A DNA stretch of 64,000 nucleotides, taken from NCBI RefSeq assembly GCF_003626735.1, contig NZ_RBHX01000001.1, positions 3,596,001 to 3,660,000 on the forward strand, read 5' to 3'. A program made the translations under genes and the position numbers. The notes below the pieces were generated by a model. It did not search any database and was not told the origin of the DNA. It worked only from the letters and a program-made list of their open reading frames with translations. Shown here piece by piece: positions 7,544 to 16,530 of this stretch. This DNA comes from Microbacterium sp. CGR2. GTDB lineage: Bacteria > Actinomycetota > Actinomycetes > Actinomycetales > Microbacteriaceae. Within the stretch, counting starts at the first letter, position 1; every line of letters begins with the position of its first letter.

Positions 7544-10500
7544 CTAGAGTATTCTCCCGCCCCGTCGCCGCGGGGCTTCTCGGCCATCTTCGCCGGTGTC
7601 CTGTTGCGGGCGGGTGAGTGTGTCTCGGGTGCGTTCGTAGTCGATGCGTTGCGCATCGTCGGCGGGTACCGGCCCCAGCGGACTGGTCGAGGTGATGCTC
7701 CATCGGTCGCGGTACGCAGCAACCGCTCGGACCGCGACCATGCGGGCCTCGGCACCGAGAAGGCCGAGTCCTGCCGTCCAGGGAACAGGCTGCTCGAGCG
7801 CTGCTGTGGTGAGAGCGTTGAGGCGTCGGTCCATAAGGTGTTCGCGTTCTTCGAGCGCTCGCTGCGCCTCGGGATCGGAAATTCCAGTGGCTCGCGGGAT
7901 GACGCCAGCGATGAGCCCTGCGGCACGGCGAGCGCTGGGAGGGTACGTGCTGGTGAGCTTTCGGATCCGGTACCGCAGCAGCGAGCCAAGATCATCGACC
8001 TCGTCAAAGTTCCCTGCGTGCACGACCCGTGGCAGAAGGCTTTCGATGTTGTGGCCGGCGGCTTCGAGACGGCGCAGCTCGGTGGTCAGGACCCCGAATG
8101 ACTCAGTCTGGACGAGTTCATCGACCGCTTCGGTGGCGAGGCCGCCTCGCTCAAGCAGGGCGATCCATCGGTGTTGCTGAGCTTCTTGAGCGATGGTGTC
8201 GTATTCGGCAGCCAACTGCGCCAGCGACCCCCACGCTTCGTGCTCAGCGGTGATCGTGTCGTGAGCGGAATGCTCGGCACCGACGTGTTGGAGAATGCCG
8301 TGGAGGATGCTCCTAGCGGTCACCTGCAGGTCGTCACGGTGCTGATGTTCTTCCAGGTGATGTTGGTCGGTGGCGATGTAGGCACAGTTAGATTCCCGTC
8401 CGCGAGTCATCGCGACGTAGAAAGACTCACGGGTAATTTCTGGTGACGAGACGATCGCGTGCGCGGTATCGACCGTGGAACCTTGTGCGCGGTGCGCAGT
8501 GATCGCGTACCCCAGCTCGACATGTTCGCTCACGTACGCGGCAGGAAGGGTGATGGTGGTGCGCCACTTGGAGTGCGCAAGGCGGACAGTGAGAGATCCG
8601 TCAACGTTCGCGCGGGTCACAGTCCACCGGTCGCCGTTCTTCACCCACCCTCGCCCCATCGCGAGTCGTCGGTCGTTCTTTCGGGTGATGACCAGGTCAC
8701 CGCGGGAGGCTTCGTTCCCGTCATGAAGTCGAACGCCGTCGAAGGCGACGTCGCCTGCAAGGACTCGGTCGGTGCGAGCGCGGGTGTTGAGTTCGGAGAC
8801 GGTGTCGAGAGTCTCGGCGATCAACACCGAGACTTTCCCGTTTGCTTGGTCAGCGCGCCACGCTTGGTACGCGTGCTCGAGGATGTCCTCGTAGCCTCCC
8901 GGCGTGATCCGACCGTGGTCGAGGTACGTGTCGATCACGTCGGTGTCGCCGATACGCAGGCCGAGGGAGGCGTGTTTCTCCCACTCGTTACGGAACCGCC
9001 TCACGTCGGTGAGCTCCGGGGCATCGTCCCGGTCGCGGACGAGCATCCCGAACGCGCCACCGGCGTCCACAGCGGACAGCTGCGCCCAGTCGCCCACGAG
9101 CAACACCTTCGCACCGGCCTCGGCGGCGTGGGCGGCGATGGCGTCGAGGGCGAGCGTTCCTGCGAGGGAGGCTTCGTCGATGATGACGAGTTGGCCTGAT
9201 GTGAGGTTCCAGTTGCCGTGGCGGTGTTCGTAGAGCCACTTCGCCGTGTTCTCCGTCGAGATCCCCAGATCCCCGGCCAGGACATCCGCTGCCGCCGCAG
9301 ACGGCGCGAGACCGATCACAGAACCGCTGCCGTGGCATTTCTCCCACGCTCGCCGCAACGCCGACATAGTCGTCGTCTTCCCGGTTCCTGCTGGACCGAC
9401 CAACACGTCGAGGGTGCGGGCGGAGACGCCGATCTTCGTGATCGCCCGCTCCTGATCCGGTGACAACACATGCCCGTCTCGGTTCTTCTTCCGCGCCGCC
9501 TGCTCGACCCACGTAAGCGGCACCGTCGGAGCGCTCCTGTCGTTCGACGCGGTGAGGAGTCTGTCTTCGGCGGCGAGCACCTGTTCGGATGAGAACACAG
9601 TTGAGGCTTTCGGGCGGAACACGCTCGATGCGTCCGCGCGGCGGAAGGTCGGCGGGCTCGACGCGAGCTCCGGCGGAGTCAACCGCAGCGAGAAGCGTTC
9701 TGCGGCGTCGACGATCTGTTCGGTGACGTGATCGCGGTCAGTCGCGGACGCGAACCGGAGTCCCATCGTCTGCCGGACAGCCTCCGCGTGAAGGTTCCAT
9801 CGTTTCCATGTCGCCCGCCGGTCCCCCACCCGCGCCACCACGCCCTCGGCCACCTGATCGAGATCACCCAGGGGGATGTCGTCCGCGCGCAGCAACGGCT
9901 CCCCCACGCTCTCGGCCAGCAGCGTTGTGGCCCACATTGGAGCATCCTCCCCGAGAAGCTCGGTCGCACGATCTCGCCACCCAATGGTGAGGCTGCTCAG
10001 CGAGTGGTGCTGCTTCGGGGGTCGAGTCTCCAATGTGGCTTGTTGTCGGAGCTGCCACAACAACTTCGGCGACGGCTGCCTCCCATGCTTGGTCACGTAG
10101 TCGGCGACGAGGCGATCCTTGACCTGCTCGATATCGCGAGTGCGGGAGGAGAACTCGTCCATCAGCTCCTGCGGCACGCCGGCGACCTCCCACGCGGTCG
10201 ACCGCCCCACGCCACGCTCTCGCGCTTCCCACCCCACCCCGAGAACCTGGGTAAGGTGGTCGGAGAGGACCGCGTTGTAGTGCTCCGACAGCCCCGTCAC
10301 CGCAGCATGGATCGCCCGGGAGTCGAGGGTTCGCCATTTTCCGTCATGAACGGCCTGGACACGGTTCGCGACGACGACATGGGTGTGGAGCTGCGGATCC
10401 GACGCTCTGGAGTCGTAGTGGTCGTACGCTGTCGCGATCACACCCTGGACTTCGACCTGGGCGACTGCGCCCCGCGGCCCTTTCGCGCCGATCCGGGTCA

Positions 10501-11056
10501 TCGCGGCATCGCGCTCGAACAGCGCGATCACATCTTGGATCGCGGCGTGATGCGCCTGGGCAATCAGTGCCTGTATCCCAGCGTCAGCGACCGCCCAGAG
10601 CGTCGAGACGGACTTCGGGACTGAGAACGTCAGATCGAACCCCGCCACCGGTGCGCCCGTCGGCTTCGCCGCCTCCTCGGCCTCGATCAGCGCGGTCTGG
10701 ATCGCACGCTTCTCGTCGGTGAGAGTGCCGGAGAGTTTCTCGACGCGACGATCGACACGTTCCGCGGCGGTGGCGAATTTCCGGTATGGACGACCCAGTT
10801 GCTCGCCACTGTTCGGGTCCTGCCCGAACCCCATCAAACGCCGCAACTGCTCCTCGCTCACTGCCGTGCCCTCGGCCACACCGCCTTGGAGCCCGACGAG
10901 CCCGGATCCAGTCCATGTGCCCGGTGGTGTCCCCGACTCGAGGTAGTACCTCGTCAGCAAAGAAGCGGCGTCACGATCCCCGTCGCCGGTGACGACGGAG
11001 TTGAGTAGATACCGGTATCCGTCACCGGCGGTCATCACCCTGATGGAGACCGTCAT
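7544..11056 (-). CDS. MobF/TraA-type relaxase-helicase
   Basis: 1170 residues from ATG 11054-11056 (MTVSIRVMTAGDGYRYLL, the usual start of actinobacterial TraA relaxases); the frame stays open 102 bp upstream. The N-terminal TrwC domain carries the metal-binding His cluster LHTHVVVANRV near residue 245. The central/C-terminal RecD-like helicase has Walker A VGPAGTGKTT near residue 560 and Walker B VIIDEAS, plus the HRAQGSTVDTAH motif. It nicks at oriT and unwinds the strand for conjugation. It stands alone on the minus strand, far from the T4SS genes (27-45 kb), because cargo lies between. The catalytic N-terminal Tyr was not pinpointed; YRYLL and RYYLE are candidates. Confidence 0.93.
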   Translation of the reverse strand: MTVSIRVMTAGDGYRYLLNSVVTGDGDRDAASLLTRYYLESGTPPGTWTGSGLVGLQGGVAEGTAVSEEQLRRLMGFGQDPNSGEQLGRPYRKFATAAERVDRRVEKLSGTLTDEKRAIQTALIEAEEAAKPTGAPVAGFDLTFSVPKSVSTLWAVADAGIQALIAQAHHAAIQDVIALFERDAAMTRIGAKGPRGAVAQVEVQGVIATAYDHYDSRASDPQLHTHVVVANRVQAVHDGKWRTLDSRAIHAAVTGLSEHYNAVLSDHLTQVLGVGWEARERGVGRSTAWEVAGVPQELMDEFSSRTRDIEQVKDRLVADYVTKHGRQPSPKLLWQLRQQATLETRPPKQHHSLSSLTIGWRDRATELLGEDAPMWATTLLAESVGEPLLRADDIPLGDLDQVAEGVVARVGDRRATWKRWNLHAEAVRQTMGLRFASATDRDHVTEQIVDAAERFSLRLTPPELASSPPTFRRADASSVFRPKASTVFSSEQVLAAEDRLLTASNDRSAPTVPLTWVEQAARKKNRDGHVLSPDQERAITKIGVSARTLDVLVGPAGTGKTTTMSALRRAWEKCHGSGSVIGLAPSAAAADVLAGDLGISTENTAKWLYEHRHGNWNLTSGQLVIIDEASLAGTLALDAIAAHAAEAGAKVLLVGDWAQLSAVDAGGAFGMLVRDRDDAPELTDVRRFRNEWEKHASLGLRIGDTDVIDTYLDHGRITPGGYEDILEHAYQAWRADQANGKVSVLIAETLDTVSELNTRARTDRVLAGDVAFDGVRLHDGNEASRGDLVITRKNDRRLAMGRGWVKNGDRWTVTRANVDGSLTVRLAHSKWRTTITLPAAYVSEHVELGYAITAHRAQGSTVDTAHAIVSSPEITRESFYVAMTRGRESNCAYIATDQHHLEEHQHRDDLQVTARSILHGILQHVGAEHSAHDTITAEHEAWGSLAQLAAEYDTIAQEAQQHRWIALLERGGLATEAVDELVQTESFGVLTTELRRLEAAGHNIESLLPRVVHAGNFDEVDDLGSLLRYRIRKLTSTYPPSARRAAGLIAGVIPRATGISDPEAQRALEEREHLMDRRLNALTTAALEQPVPWTAGLGLLGAEARMVAVRAVAAYRDRWSITSTSPLGPVPADDAQRIDYERTRDTLTRPQQDTGEDGREAPRRRGGRIL

Positions 11057-11227
11057 ATCCAGCAGGTACGCAACGACCTTCCACCGGACTACGCCGGAGA
11101 AGCGGTGCCTTTCTGCGTTTTGCAGCATGTCAGGGTGGCGCCAGTGAGCGATTGCCATGATCCGAGCCAGGCGTCAATCGCCTATCGAACGGTGTTCGGA
11201 CAACCACCTCCACTGTGAAGGTGTGAC
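11057..11227. other. Region upstream of relaxase, possible oriT
   Basis: The 171 bp between the relaxase start and the divergent methyltransferase contain inverted repeats: CGAAC-ggt-GTTCG at 11186-11198, and CACCT/AGGTG arms around 11204-11222. Origins of transfer often lie beside the relaxase gene and have such repeats, but no known nic consensus was recognised. Confidence 0.2.
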
Positions 11228-11887
11228 GTGCCATGGACAGCAGTGTCCTGGAAGACTGGTGATGTGGGCGACTACTGGAATCACAACACCGCATACCACG
11301 GGTGGATTCTCCGCACCGGCCTACGCGACGACGTGCGTGACGTGCTGGACGTCGGGTGCGGCGACGGATTCCTGCTGCAGCGCCTTGCACCGCACGTCAC
11401 CACAGCCGTCGGCATTGAACCAGATGCGGAGACCATTGGACACGCACGCACCCGACTGCACGGCGCCGAGAACGTTTCGCTGCAGTGCACCAGCTTTGCG
11501 TCTTTCCATCCCGGTGATGCACGGTTCGACCTCATCACCTTTGTAGCGACACTCCACCACATGGAGCTTCAGCCCGCGCTCGAGAAAGCTGCATCGTTGC
11601 TTCGCCCCGGAGGGCACCTGATGGTCGTCGGGCTCGCGGCGAACGACACCCGGGTCGACTGGATCCTCTCGGCAGCGACCCTTCCGCTCGTGAGGATCGG
11701 ATCCCTCATACACCGCGAGACGGCGGACATCGGAGTCCCCATCGCAGAGCCGCAGGAGAACCTCGTGGCAATCCGGCAGATGAGCCGGGATATCCTTCCT
11801 GGACGCACGGTTCGCAGCGGGCTCTACTACCGGTACCTCCTTGCCTGGGAGAAACCCGTCAGCACGTCGCTCACCAGACACGAGTAG
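11228..11887 (+). CDS. Class I SAM-dependent methyltransferase
   Basis: 219 residues. SAM motif I DVLDVGCGDGFLLQRL at ~38-53, acidic end of beta-2 VGIEPD, motif near LITFVATLHHME, and LLRPGGHLMVVGL. This is the generic ubiquinone/biotin-type methyltransferase fold (Methyltransf_11/25). Substrate unknown. The start is ATG 11228 with GAAGGTG upstream; a GTG at 11264 (VGDYWNHN) would also fit the family's usual beginning. Divergent from the relaxase. It may be cargo rather than a transfer gene. Confidence 0.8.
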   Translation: MPWTAVSWKTGDVGDYWNHNTAYHGWILRTGLRDDVRDVLDVGCGDGFLLQRLAPHVTTAVGIEPDAETIGHARTRLHGAENVSLQCTSFASFHPGDARFDLITFVATLHHMELQPALEKAASLLRPGGHLMVVGLAANDTRVDWILSAATLPLVRIGSLIHRETADIGVPIAEPQENLVAIRQMSRDILPGRTVRSGLYYRYLLAWEKPVSTSLTRHE

Positions 11888-12068
11888 CGACAGTCCAGAG
11901 GCCTCACGGTCCCATTAGATCGTTGATTGCCGATCGTGTGTGGGAGATTCGAGGCACTGGGAGTTGACGAGACTCGGCCGGCTCGTCAGATGACACGAAG
12001 CAATCCATAGCGAGTCTCGTGATGCGTCGACCGTGGCGCCGTGAGGGCTCGGGCTGGTCGCTGTGGCC

Positions 12069-12088
12069 CGTACCTGCCAGGTGAGCCA
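12069..12088 (+). promoter_or_regulatory. ICE intergenic motif, copy 1 (before DNA methylase)
   Basis: CGTACCTGCCAGGTGAGCCA, ending 50 bp before the GTG at 12139. It has the dyad ACCT...AGGT flanked by GGC/GCC, one of the best hairpins among the copies. Confidence 0.7.
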
Positions 12089-12138
12089 GTTCGTCGCACA
12101 CAGCGGCGGACAGGCCCCCAACAGCAGGGAGCCCCGCC

Positions 12139-13215
12139 GTGCCCGACCCCACACCACCACCCGCCCCGCGCCTCACCGAACTCTCCGAACCCGTCTTCGC
12201 TGATGACCGGGCCACGCTCCACCTAGGGGACGCTGTCGAGCTCCTCCCTCTCCTACCCGAGGCCAGCATCGACGCCCTCGTCACTGACCCGCCCTACGGC
12301 CTGAGCTTCAACGGGCACGCCTGGGATGACGCAACCGGATTCCGCGAATCACTCCCCCACGTCGACACCAGTGCGATGAGTGCACCCGAAGTGTTCGAAA
12401 CCTGGTGCACCGCCTGGGCTGCAGGAGCGCTATGGGCGCTGAAACCGGGTGCACACCTTGCTGCATTCGGCGGTACACGCACGTGGCACCGGATGGTGCG
12501 CGGGATCGAGAATGCAGGGTTCGAGATCCGAGACCAGATTGCATGGTTACACACCACCGGCATGCCTAAAAGCATGGACCTCTCCCACGCACTCGACAAG
12601 CACGATGGCGCGCAACGCACAGACCGCATCGTGCAGACCAGCAATCATGATGGGGTGCTTGGTGCGACGCGTACTGTTTTGTCGAAAGGCACTCCCGTGA
12701 CTGCGGACGCGAAACGGTGGGAGGGCTGGGGCACAGCCCTGCGGCCCGCGTTCGAGCCGATCATCATCGCCCGCAAACCACCCGGGGGAAAGATCGTAGG
12801 GAACATCCTCAAACATGGAGTCGGCGGGATCAACATCGACGGCGGCAGATTCGCTGACGATCGGTGGCCGACCAATGTCGCATTCGATGCAGACCAGGCG
12901 GACGCGCTAGATGTGCTGACGGGGACCTGGCAGGGCGAATCGTTATCACGGAAGTTCCCAATCTTCCGCTTCGAGCACAAGCCCTCCCCCGCAGAGCGCC
13001 CCCGCGCGTTCGGAATCTCTCACTCAACCGTGAAGCCTCTCGGGCTGATGCGCTGGCTCGTCACACTCGTTACACCGCCGGGCGGGACCGTGTTAGAGCC
13101 TTTCGCGGGTTCGGGTACGACGGTGGAAGCAGCAAAGGGCGTAGGGTTCCACGTCGTCGCGGTAGAGAGGGACCCGTCGTTTGTGCCGCTGATCATTTCC
13201 CGACTCGACCGATGA
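12139..13215 (+). CDS. Site-specific DNA methyltransferase (N6-adenine/N4-cytosine, beta-class order)
   Basis: 358 residues; GTG start with AGGGAG upstream. Catalytic motif IV DALVTDPPYGLSFNGHAWDD (DPPY) precedes motif I/X VLEPFAGSGTTVEAAKGVGFHVVAVERD, the motif order of beta-class enzymes. A HSTVKPLGLMRWLV block before the SAM motif is standard for the family. No restriction endonuclease is beside it, so it looks like an orphan methylase, likely modifying the element's DNA against host restriction. The ICE motif in front of it groups it with the transfer genes. Confidence 0.9.
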   Translation: MPDPTPPPAPRLTELSEPVFADDRATLHLGDAVELLPLLPEASIDALVTDPPYGLSFNGHAWDDATGFRESLPHVDTSAMSAPEVFETWCTAWAAGALWALKPGAHLAAFGGTRTWHRMVRGIENAGFEIRDQIAWLHTTGMPKSMDLSHALDKHDGAQRTDRIVQTSNHDGVLGATRTVLSKGTPVTADAKRWEGWGTALRPAFEPIIIARKPPGGKIVGNILKHGVGGINIDGGRFADDRWPTNVAFDADQADALDVLTGTWQGESLSRKFPIFRFEHKPSPAERPRAFGISHSTVKPLGLMRWLVTLVTPPGGTVLEPFAGSGTTVEAAKGVGFHVVAVERDPSFVPLIISRLDR

Positions 13216-13585
13216 CATCGGCACTCCCCGTCGTGGCTAGGCGTCTCTGACAATCAGCGCGGCGACTCTCGGTCGCTCCGCCGAAGGCAACGGCGATCGC
13301 GACGGTGGCGTCGTCGTCGCGATTGTCCAGCGTCGCCGGCTCCGAGCCGCGCAGGATGCTCAGCGCGCGGGCCTCGACGCCGCCATGGATCAGTGTGAGG
13401 AAAACTAGCCCATCTCTTAACTCGTTCCCTGGATGCGTCACTCGGCTTCGCTAACGAGGCTGCCACCGAACCACCTTCAACGTCGAGCCGTTCCCCCGGC
13501 CACCACGATCCCGTTTCGAACCAACAGGAGATCTTACTAGTTGGTATCATCTGGCAGGTCAACGCCTCAGGAGGGAAGCAACTCA
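13216..13585. other. Intergenic region with no gene recognised
   Basis: Short open frames on the minus strand (for example around 13193-13441) give no recognisable protein. Near 13532-13544 the sequence ACTAGTTGGTATC resembles a half-site of gamma-butyrolactone-receptor operators (GGTTGGTAT type), 42 bp before the TetR gene at 13586. Autoregulation through it is only a suggestion. Confidence 0.3.
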
Positions 13586-14233
13586 ATGCCCGTAGGAGAT
13601 CGAGGTCGCCAGCAACGATCTATCGCAACTCGAGAGGCTTTGGTCCTCGCGGCTGGCCGAGTCTTTGCAAGGATGACCTACGCCGAGGCGCGCCTGAAAG
13701 ATATCTCCGAGGATGCGCAGGTCAGTCCCGGATCGATGTACTTTCACTTCGGCAACAAGAAGGACTTCGCGTTGGCCGTGCTCGACCATGAGCAAGAGCG
13801 TATGAAGCAGGTCCTGACAGAGGTAACGGGCAGCGATGATCGCGGCTTGGACAAGCTCCTCCGTCTCGGCGGTGGACTGGGCGAGCTGATCTCGTCCGAC
13901 GTCGTTGTGCAAGGAGGTATCAAGCTCTCCTCACAACCAGGCACGGATTTCGGTTCTCACTCAAGCGCCCCGTATTTTCAATGGATCGAGATCACGCGCA
14001 CAATCATTGACGCAGGAATCCGCGATGGATCGATCAACCCGGAGATCGACTCACAGGTCTACGCGGTCATATTCAATGAGATGTTCGTCGGCGCACAGGT
14101 CATCGCCGAGCTCGCAGACTCCTGGCAGTCTCTGCCGGCGCGAATCCAGGATCTAAAACCCGTCCTCGAGAAGCTTCTCTCCTCTCCGCGCACAGGTTCG
14201 GCATCTTCGATACCCGGGCGTTCTGCCACATGA
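13586..14233 (+). CDS. TetR-family regulator, gamma-butyrolactone receptor type
   Basis: 215 residues from ATG 13586 (GGAGGGAAG upstream). HTH at ~15-55: TREALVLAAGRVFARMTYAEARLKDISEDAQVSPGSMYFHFGNKKDFALAVLDHEQERM, very like ScbR/ArpA-type receptors. The ligand-binding half contains VVVQGGIKLSSQPG and YFQWIEITRTIIDAGIRDGSINPEID, matching the VRAGIRL...Y..W pattern of that family. It converges on an AfsA-type synthase gene, so it is probably the cognate receptor of the signal made by AfsA and the SDR. Confidence 0.82.
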   Translation: MPVGDRGRQQRSIATREALVLAAGRVFARMTYAEARLKDISEDAQVSPGSMYFHFGNKKDFALAVLDHEQERMKQVLTEVTGSDDRGLDKLLRLGGGLGELISSDVVVQGGIKLSSQPGTDFGSHSSAPYFQWIEITRTIIDAGIRDGSINPEIDSQVYAVIFNEMFVGAQVIAELADSWQSLPARIQDLKPVLEKLLSSPRTGSASSIPGRSAT

Positions 14234-14279
14234 GGTCCTCGTCAGCAGATGTTGCAGATCAGGCATCGGTCGGGTCACG

Positions 14280-15104
14280 CTATAGCGGGCACCGAACGAA
14301 CGCTTGAACGCCCGGGAGCAGGGCCGGGACCATAGAACCTGAGAAGCTTGCCTTGAGTCGTCCGTGCTGCAAGACAGTTCCCTTGAACTGTCCGTTGGTC
14401 ACCGTAGTCAAGGGTATCTCCGGCACGGGATAAGCGTCGATGTAGGTCTCGAAATCCAGTTTGAGGCCACGTAGCGCTGCTTTCGAGGTGTCCGCGACCG
14501 TGCGTTCGATCGCGGACACTACCGTCATCGCCGTCACATGATCGTGCTCATGGTCAAAGAACGGCTGCACCATCGGCCCTGGGGCCGTGGCACCGGTCGT
14601 TGATCCTGAATAGCCGGATGTCGGCAACGCAGCATCCTCACGCGGCAGTGCGGGCGACGCGGAACGAAGACGCGCATAGGTCCCCACGGGCAGAAATCGA
14701 GCAGACAACCGGCCTTCGAGCACCTCGCCACTATCAAGTCTCATTCTGGCGGAGGCTTTGGCGGCGCGAACCACGGAGCGTGTGACGGAGAACACACAGT
14801 CTGAGACGTGCAAGACGCCTTGTCGCGACACGCGGTGCCACGAACCCGGATCGCGCATCTGCAGGGAGATAGAGGCAAGGGCGAACACGTGATCCATGGG
14901 GACGTGCAAAACTCTGTGGGCGAACACGAGACCGGCTTGTCGCCAGACCTCCATCAACGCCGGGAGCTGTGGCGGGGCAGTAGAGCTGGGAAGGCTGAAC
15001 GAGGCTTCCATCTCATCCTCGTCGGTAACCCGATAGGAGGTCAGCCAGGAATTGCTCTCTGCGCGCTTGTGGGTGAGCGCTGGATCGACCGGGGAGGCGA
15101 TCAT
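14280..15104 (-). CDS. AfsA-type gamma-butyrolactone biosynthesis protein
   Basis: 274 residues. N-terminal hotdog signature DPALTHKRAESNSWLTSYRVTDEDEMEASFSLP (HKR...E.FLT of AfsA) and LMEVWRQAGLVFAHRVLHVPMDHVFALASISLQM (E..RQAG...H). A second hotdog repeat follows (QPFFDHEHDHVTAMTVVSAIERTVAD). AfsA condenses a beta-ketoacyl donor with dihydroxyacetone phosphate to start A-factor-type butyrolactones. ATG overlaps the stop of the SDR gene (ATGA), so both are translated together. It is the last gene of a long minus-strand block including the ABC transporter and lasso genes. Confidence 0.82.
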   Translation of the reverse strand: MIASPVDPALTHKRAESNSWLTSYRVTDEDEMEASFSLPSSTAPPQLPALMEVWRQAGLVFAHRVLHVPMDHVFALASISLQMRDPGSWHRVSRQGVLHVSDCVFSVTRSVVRAAKASARMRLDSGEVLEGRLSARFLPVGTYARLRSASPALPREDAALPTSGYSGSTTGATAPGPMVQPFFDHEHDHVTAMTVVSAIERTVADTSKAALRGLKLDFETYIDAYPVPEIPLTTVTNGQFKGTVLQHGRLKASFSGSMVPALLPGVQAFVRCPL

Positions 15105-15907
15105 CGTTCTACTGTACTTTCGAACATGTGCCGCACGCTCGCCTTCTTCCCCAGTCGCGCACCCAACGTGCTACCGCCGGTGACATCGATCGATGATCCG
15201 GTCGTTCGCGACGAACGTTCTGAGATCAGGAAGCTCACTGCGTCCGCCACGTCCGTCGGGTCCGCGACGCCTCCGAGTACCGAGAAGCTCGACATGTACT
15301 CGCGCACCCTCGGATTTTGGAAGGCGGGATGGCCGTTGTCGGTGAATCCCGGAACGACGTTGTTCACTCGAATCCCTTGAGGCGCGAGAGCTTCCGCTGC
15401 GTTCCTCGTTAAGGACTCCAGGGCCGCCTTGCTCATGGCGTACACGATGTCCCCGGGGCTCGAGAAGTGCGCGTTCGCCGACGAGATGTTGACGATGCTT
15501 CCGCCTTGCTCCATGCGCTCCGTCAGTGCTTGTGTCAAGAAGAATGCGGCTTTCGTGTTCACTGCGAAATACTTGTCGAACTGCTCGACCGTGGCCTCCT
15601 TCATCGAGGGGCCGGTCAGGAGGGCCGCATTGTTTACCAGACCGTAGAGGGCGTATCCCCTGTCAGAGACGACGCGGTCCACTGCTTTCACGAGACCGTC
15701 CAGACCGTCTCGACTAGAAAGATCTGAAGATGCGACGTGGAGCGAACGGCCCGAACTCGAGAGTTCGGTGGTCAGCGTCTGGGCGGAGGCGTGGTCCTGG
15801 CCATATGCCGCGAGAACGCTGTAGCCGTCTTCGGTCAGACGGTGGCAGATCGCGCGACCGATCCCACCGGTCGAGCCAGTGACGACGACGAGTTGTGAGC
15901 GATTCAT
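15101..15907 (-). CDS. SDR-family oxidoreductase, probable signal-lactone reductase
   Basis: About 268 residues from ATG 15905-15907, with GGAGAAAAGAAG upstream. Cofactor motif VVVTGSTGGIGRAICHRL, NNAALLTGPS, and catalytic Ser-Tyr-Lys in IVNISSANAHFSSPGDIVYAMSKAAL. Reductases beside AfsA (BprA and relatives) reduce the butenolide or keto intermediate of butyrolactone signals. It shares unusual stretches (NNVVPGFTDNGHPAFQ, SSFSVLGGVA) with the SDR at 50273, which accompanies AvrD; both SDRs are thus specialised for signal synthesis. Overlaps afsA-like start by four bases. Confidence 0.85.
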   Translation of the reverse strand: MNRSQLVVVTGSTGGIGRAICHRLTEDGYSVLAAYGQDHASAQTLTTELSSSGRSLHVASSDLSSRDGLDGLVKAVDRVVSDRGYALYGLVNNAALLTGPSMKEATVEQFDKYFAVNTKAAFFLTQALTERMEQGGSIVNISSANAHFSSPGDIVYAMSKAALESLTRNAAEALAPQGIRVNNVVPGFTDNGHPAFQNPRVREYMSSFSVLGGVADPTDVADAVSFLISERSSRTTGSSIDVTGGSTLGARLGKKASVRHMFESTVER

Positions 15908-15941
15908 GAGCTTCTTTTCTCCGGGGTTGCTTTGTGGCGCG

Positions 15942-16388
15942 TCAGGAGCCATCAGCGAGCTCTTGTTCTCGGCTGGTGATCAGTGCGAGGACAGTGGCGG
16001 TATCCATGTCGATGCGCCGAGCTTCAGACAGGAGGGGTTGCAGGTAGCGATCGGCGAACTGCTCGCGTCGATGCCGACGGAGTCGTTCCCTGGCGCCGGG
16101 TGAGACGAAAGCGCCGATCCCTCTGCGCGTGTGTATGAACCCCTGCGCGCTCAGCAGTCTCAAGGATTTTCCTGTCGTGGAGGGGCTCGAGTCATGGATG
16201 ACGGCGAGTTCCGAGGAGGACGGGAGCGCTTCGTCCTCGGGGTAGTTTCCGACGATGATCTCTGTTTCGATCCACGAGGCCAGGCTTCGACTCAGCGGCG
16301 GTCGGAAGCCGGCCGCAGATGCTGTCCCGAGTGCTGTCATCGAACCAGAATCTCTCTTCAGAACGTGTGAGGACGCCTGGGCGGTCAT
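15942..16388 (-). CDS. GntR-family (YtrA-type) regulator
   Basis: 148 residues from ATG 16386-16388; a second ATG at 16340 would give a 132-residue product closer to the family's length. Winged-helix GntR: RPPLSRSLASWIETEIIVGNYPEDEALPSSSELAVIHDSSPSTTGKSLRLLSAQGFIHTRRGIGAFV, followed by a short C-terminal helix pair (ARERLRRHRREQFADRYLQPLLSEARRIDM) typical of YtrA members, which control ABC transporter operons. It lies directly downstream of such an operon with a 3-bp gap to the small peptide gene. Confidence 0.85.
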   Translation of the reverse strand: MTAQASSHVLKRDSGSMTALGTASAAGFRPPLSRSLASWIETEIIVGNYPEDEALPSSSELAVIHDSSPSTTGKSLRLLSAQGFIHTRRGIGAFVSPGARERLRRHRREQFADRYLQPLLSEARRIDMDTATVLALITSREQELADGS

Positions 16389-16391
16389 TGG

Positions 16392-16481
16392 CTAGCCGCC
16401 GAGGGAGAAGAATGCGATCGCGGCGATGAGAACGACGGCGCCGATGACGATCCAGACGATGGTGCTGCGCTTCTTCTGCAT
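16392..16481 (-). CDS. 29-residue single-pass membrane peptide
   Basis: ATG 16479-16481 has the RBS GGAAGGAACC. The product starts MQKKRSTIVWIVIGAVVLIA and ends AIAFFSLGG: a basic N-terminus followed by one hydrophobic helix. It sits between the second ABC permease gene and the GntR gene in the same operon. It could be a small accessory subunit of the transporter; function unknown. Too short for usual gene finders, but RBS, operon position and amphipathic layout support it. Confidence 0.6.
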   Translation of the reverse strand: MQKKRSTIVWIVIGAVVLIAAIAFFSLGG

Positions 16482-16530
16482 GATGCGGGGTTCCTTCCAG
16501 GTGGTGCGGTGCGGTGAGGGTTTCATGAGG

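Noticed and set aside
11057..11158. Longer relaxase starting at ATG 11158
   Set aside because: The extra 34 residues have no relaxase similarity, whereas the family's usual start (MTVSIRVMTAGDGYRYLL) begins at 11056.
13193..13441. Minus-strand open frame after the DNA methylase
   Set aside because: Protein-like stretches, but no recognisable domain, no good RBS and overlap with the methylase tail. Kept as unassigned.
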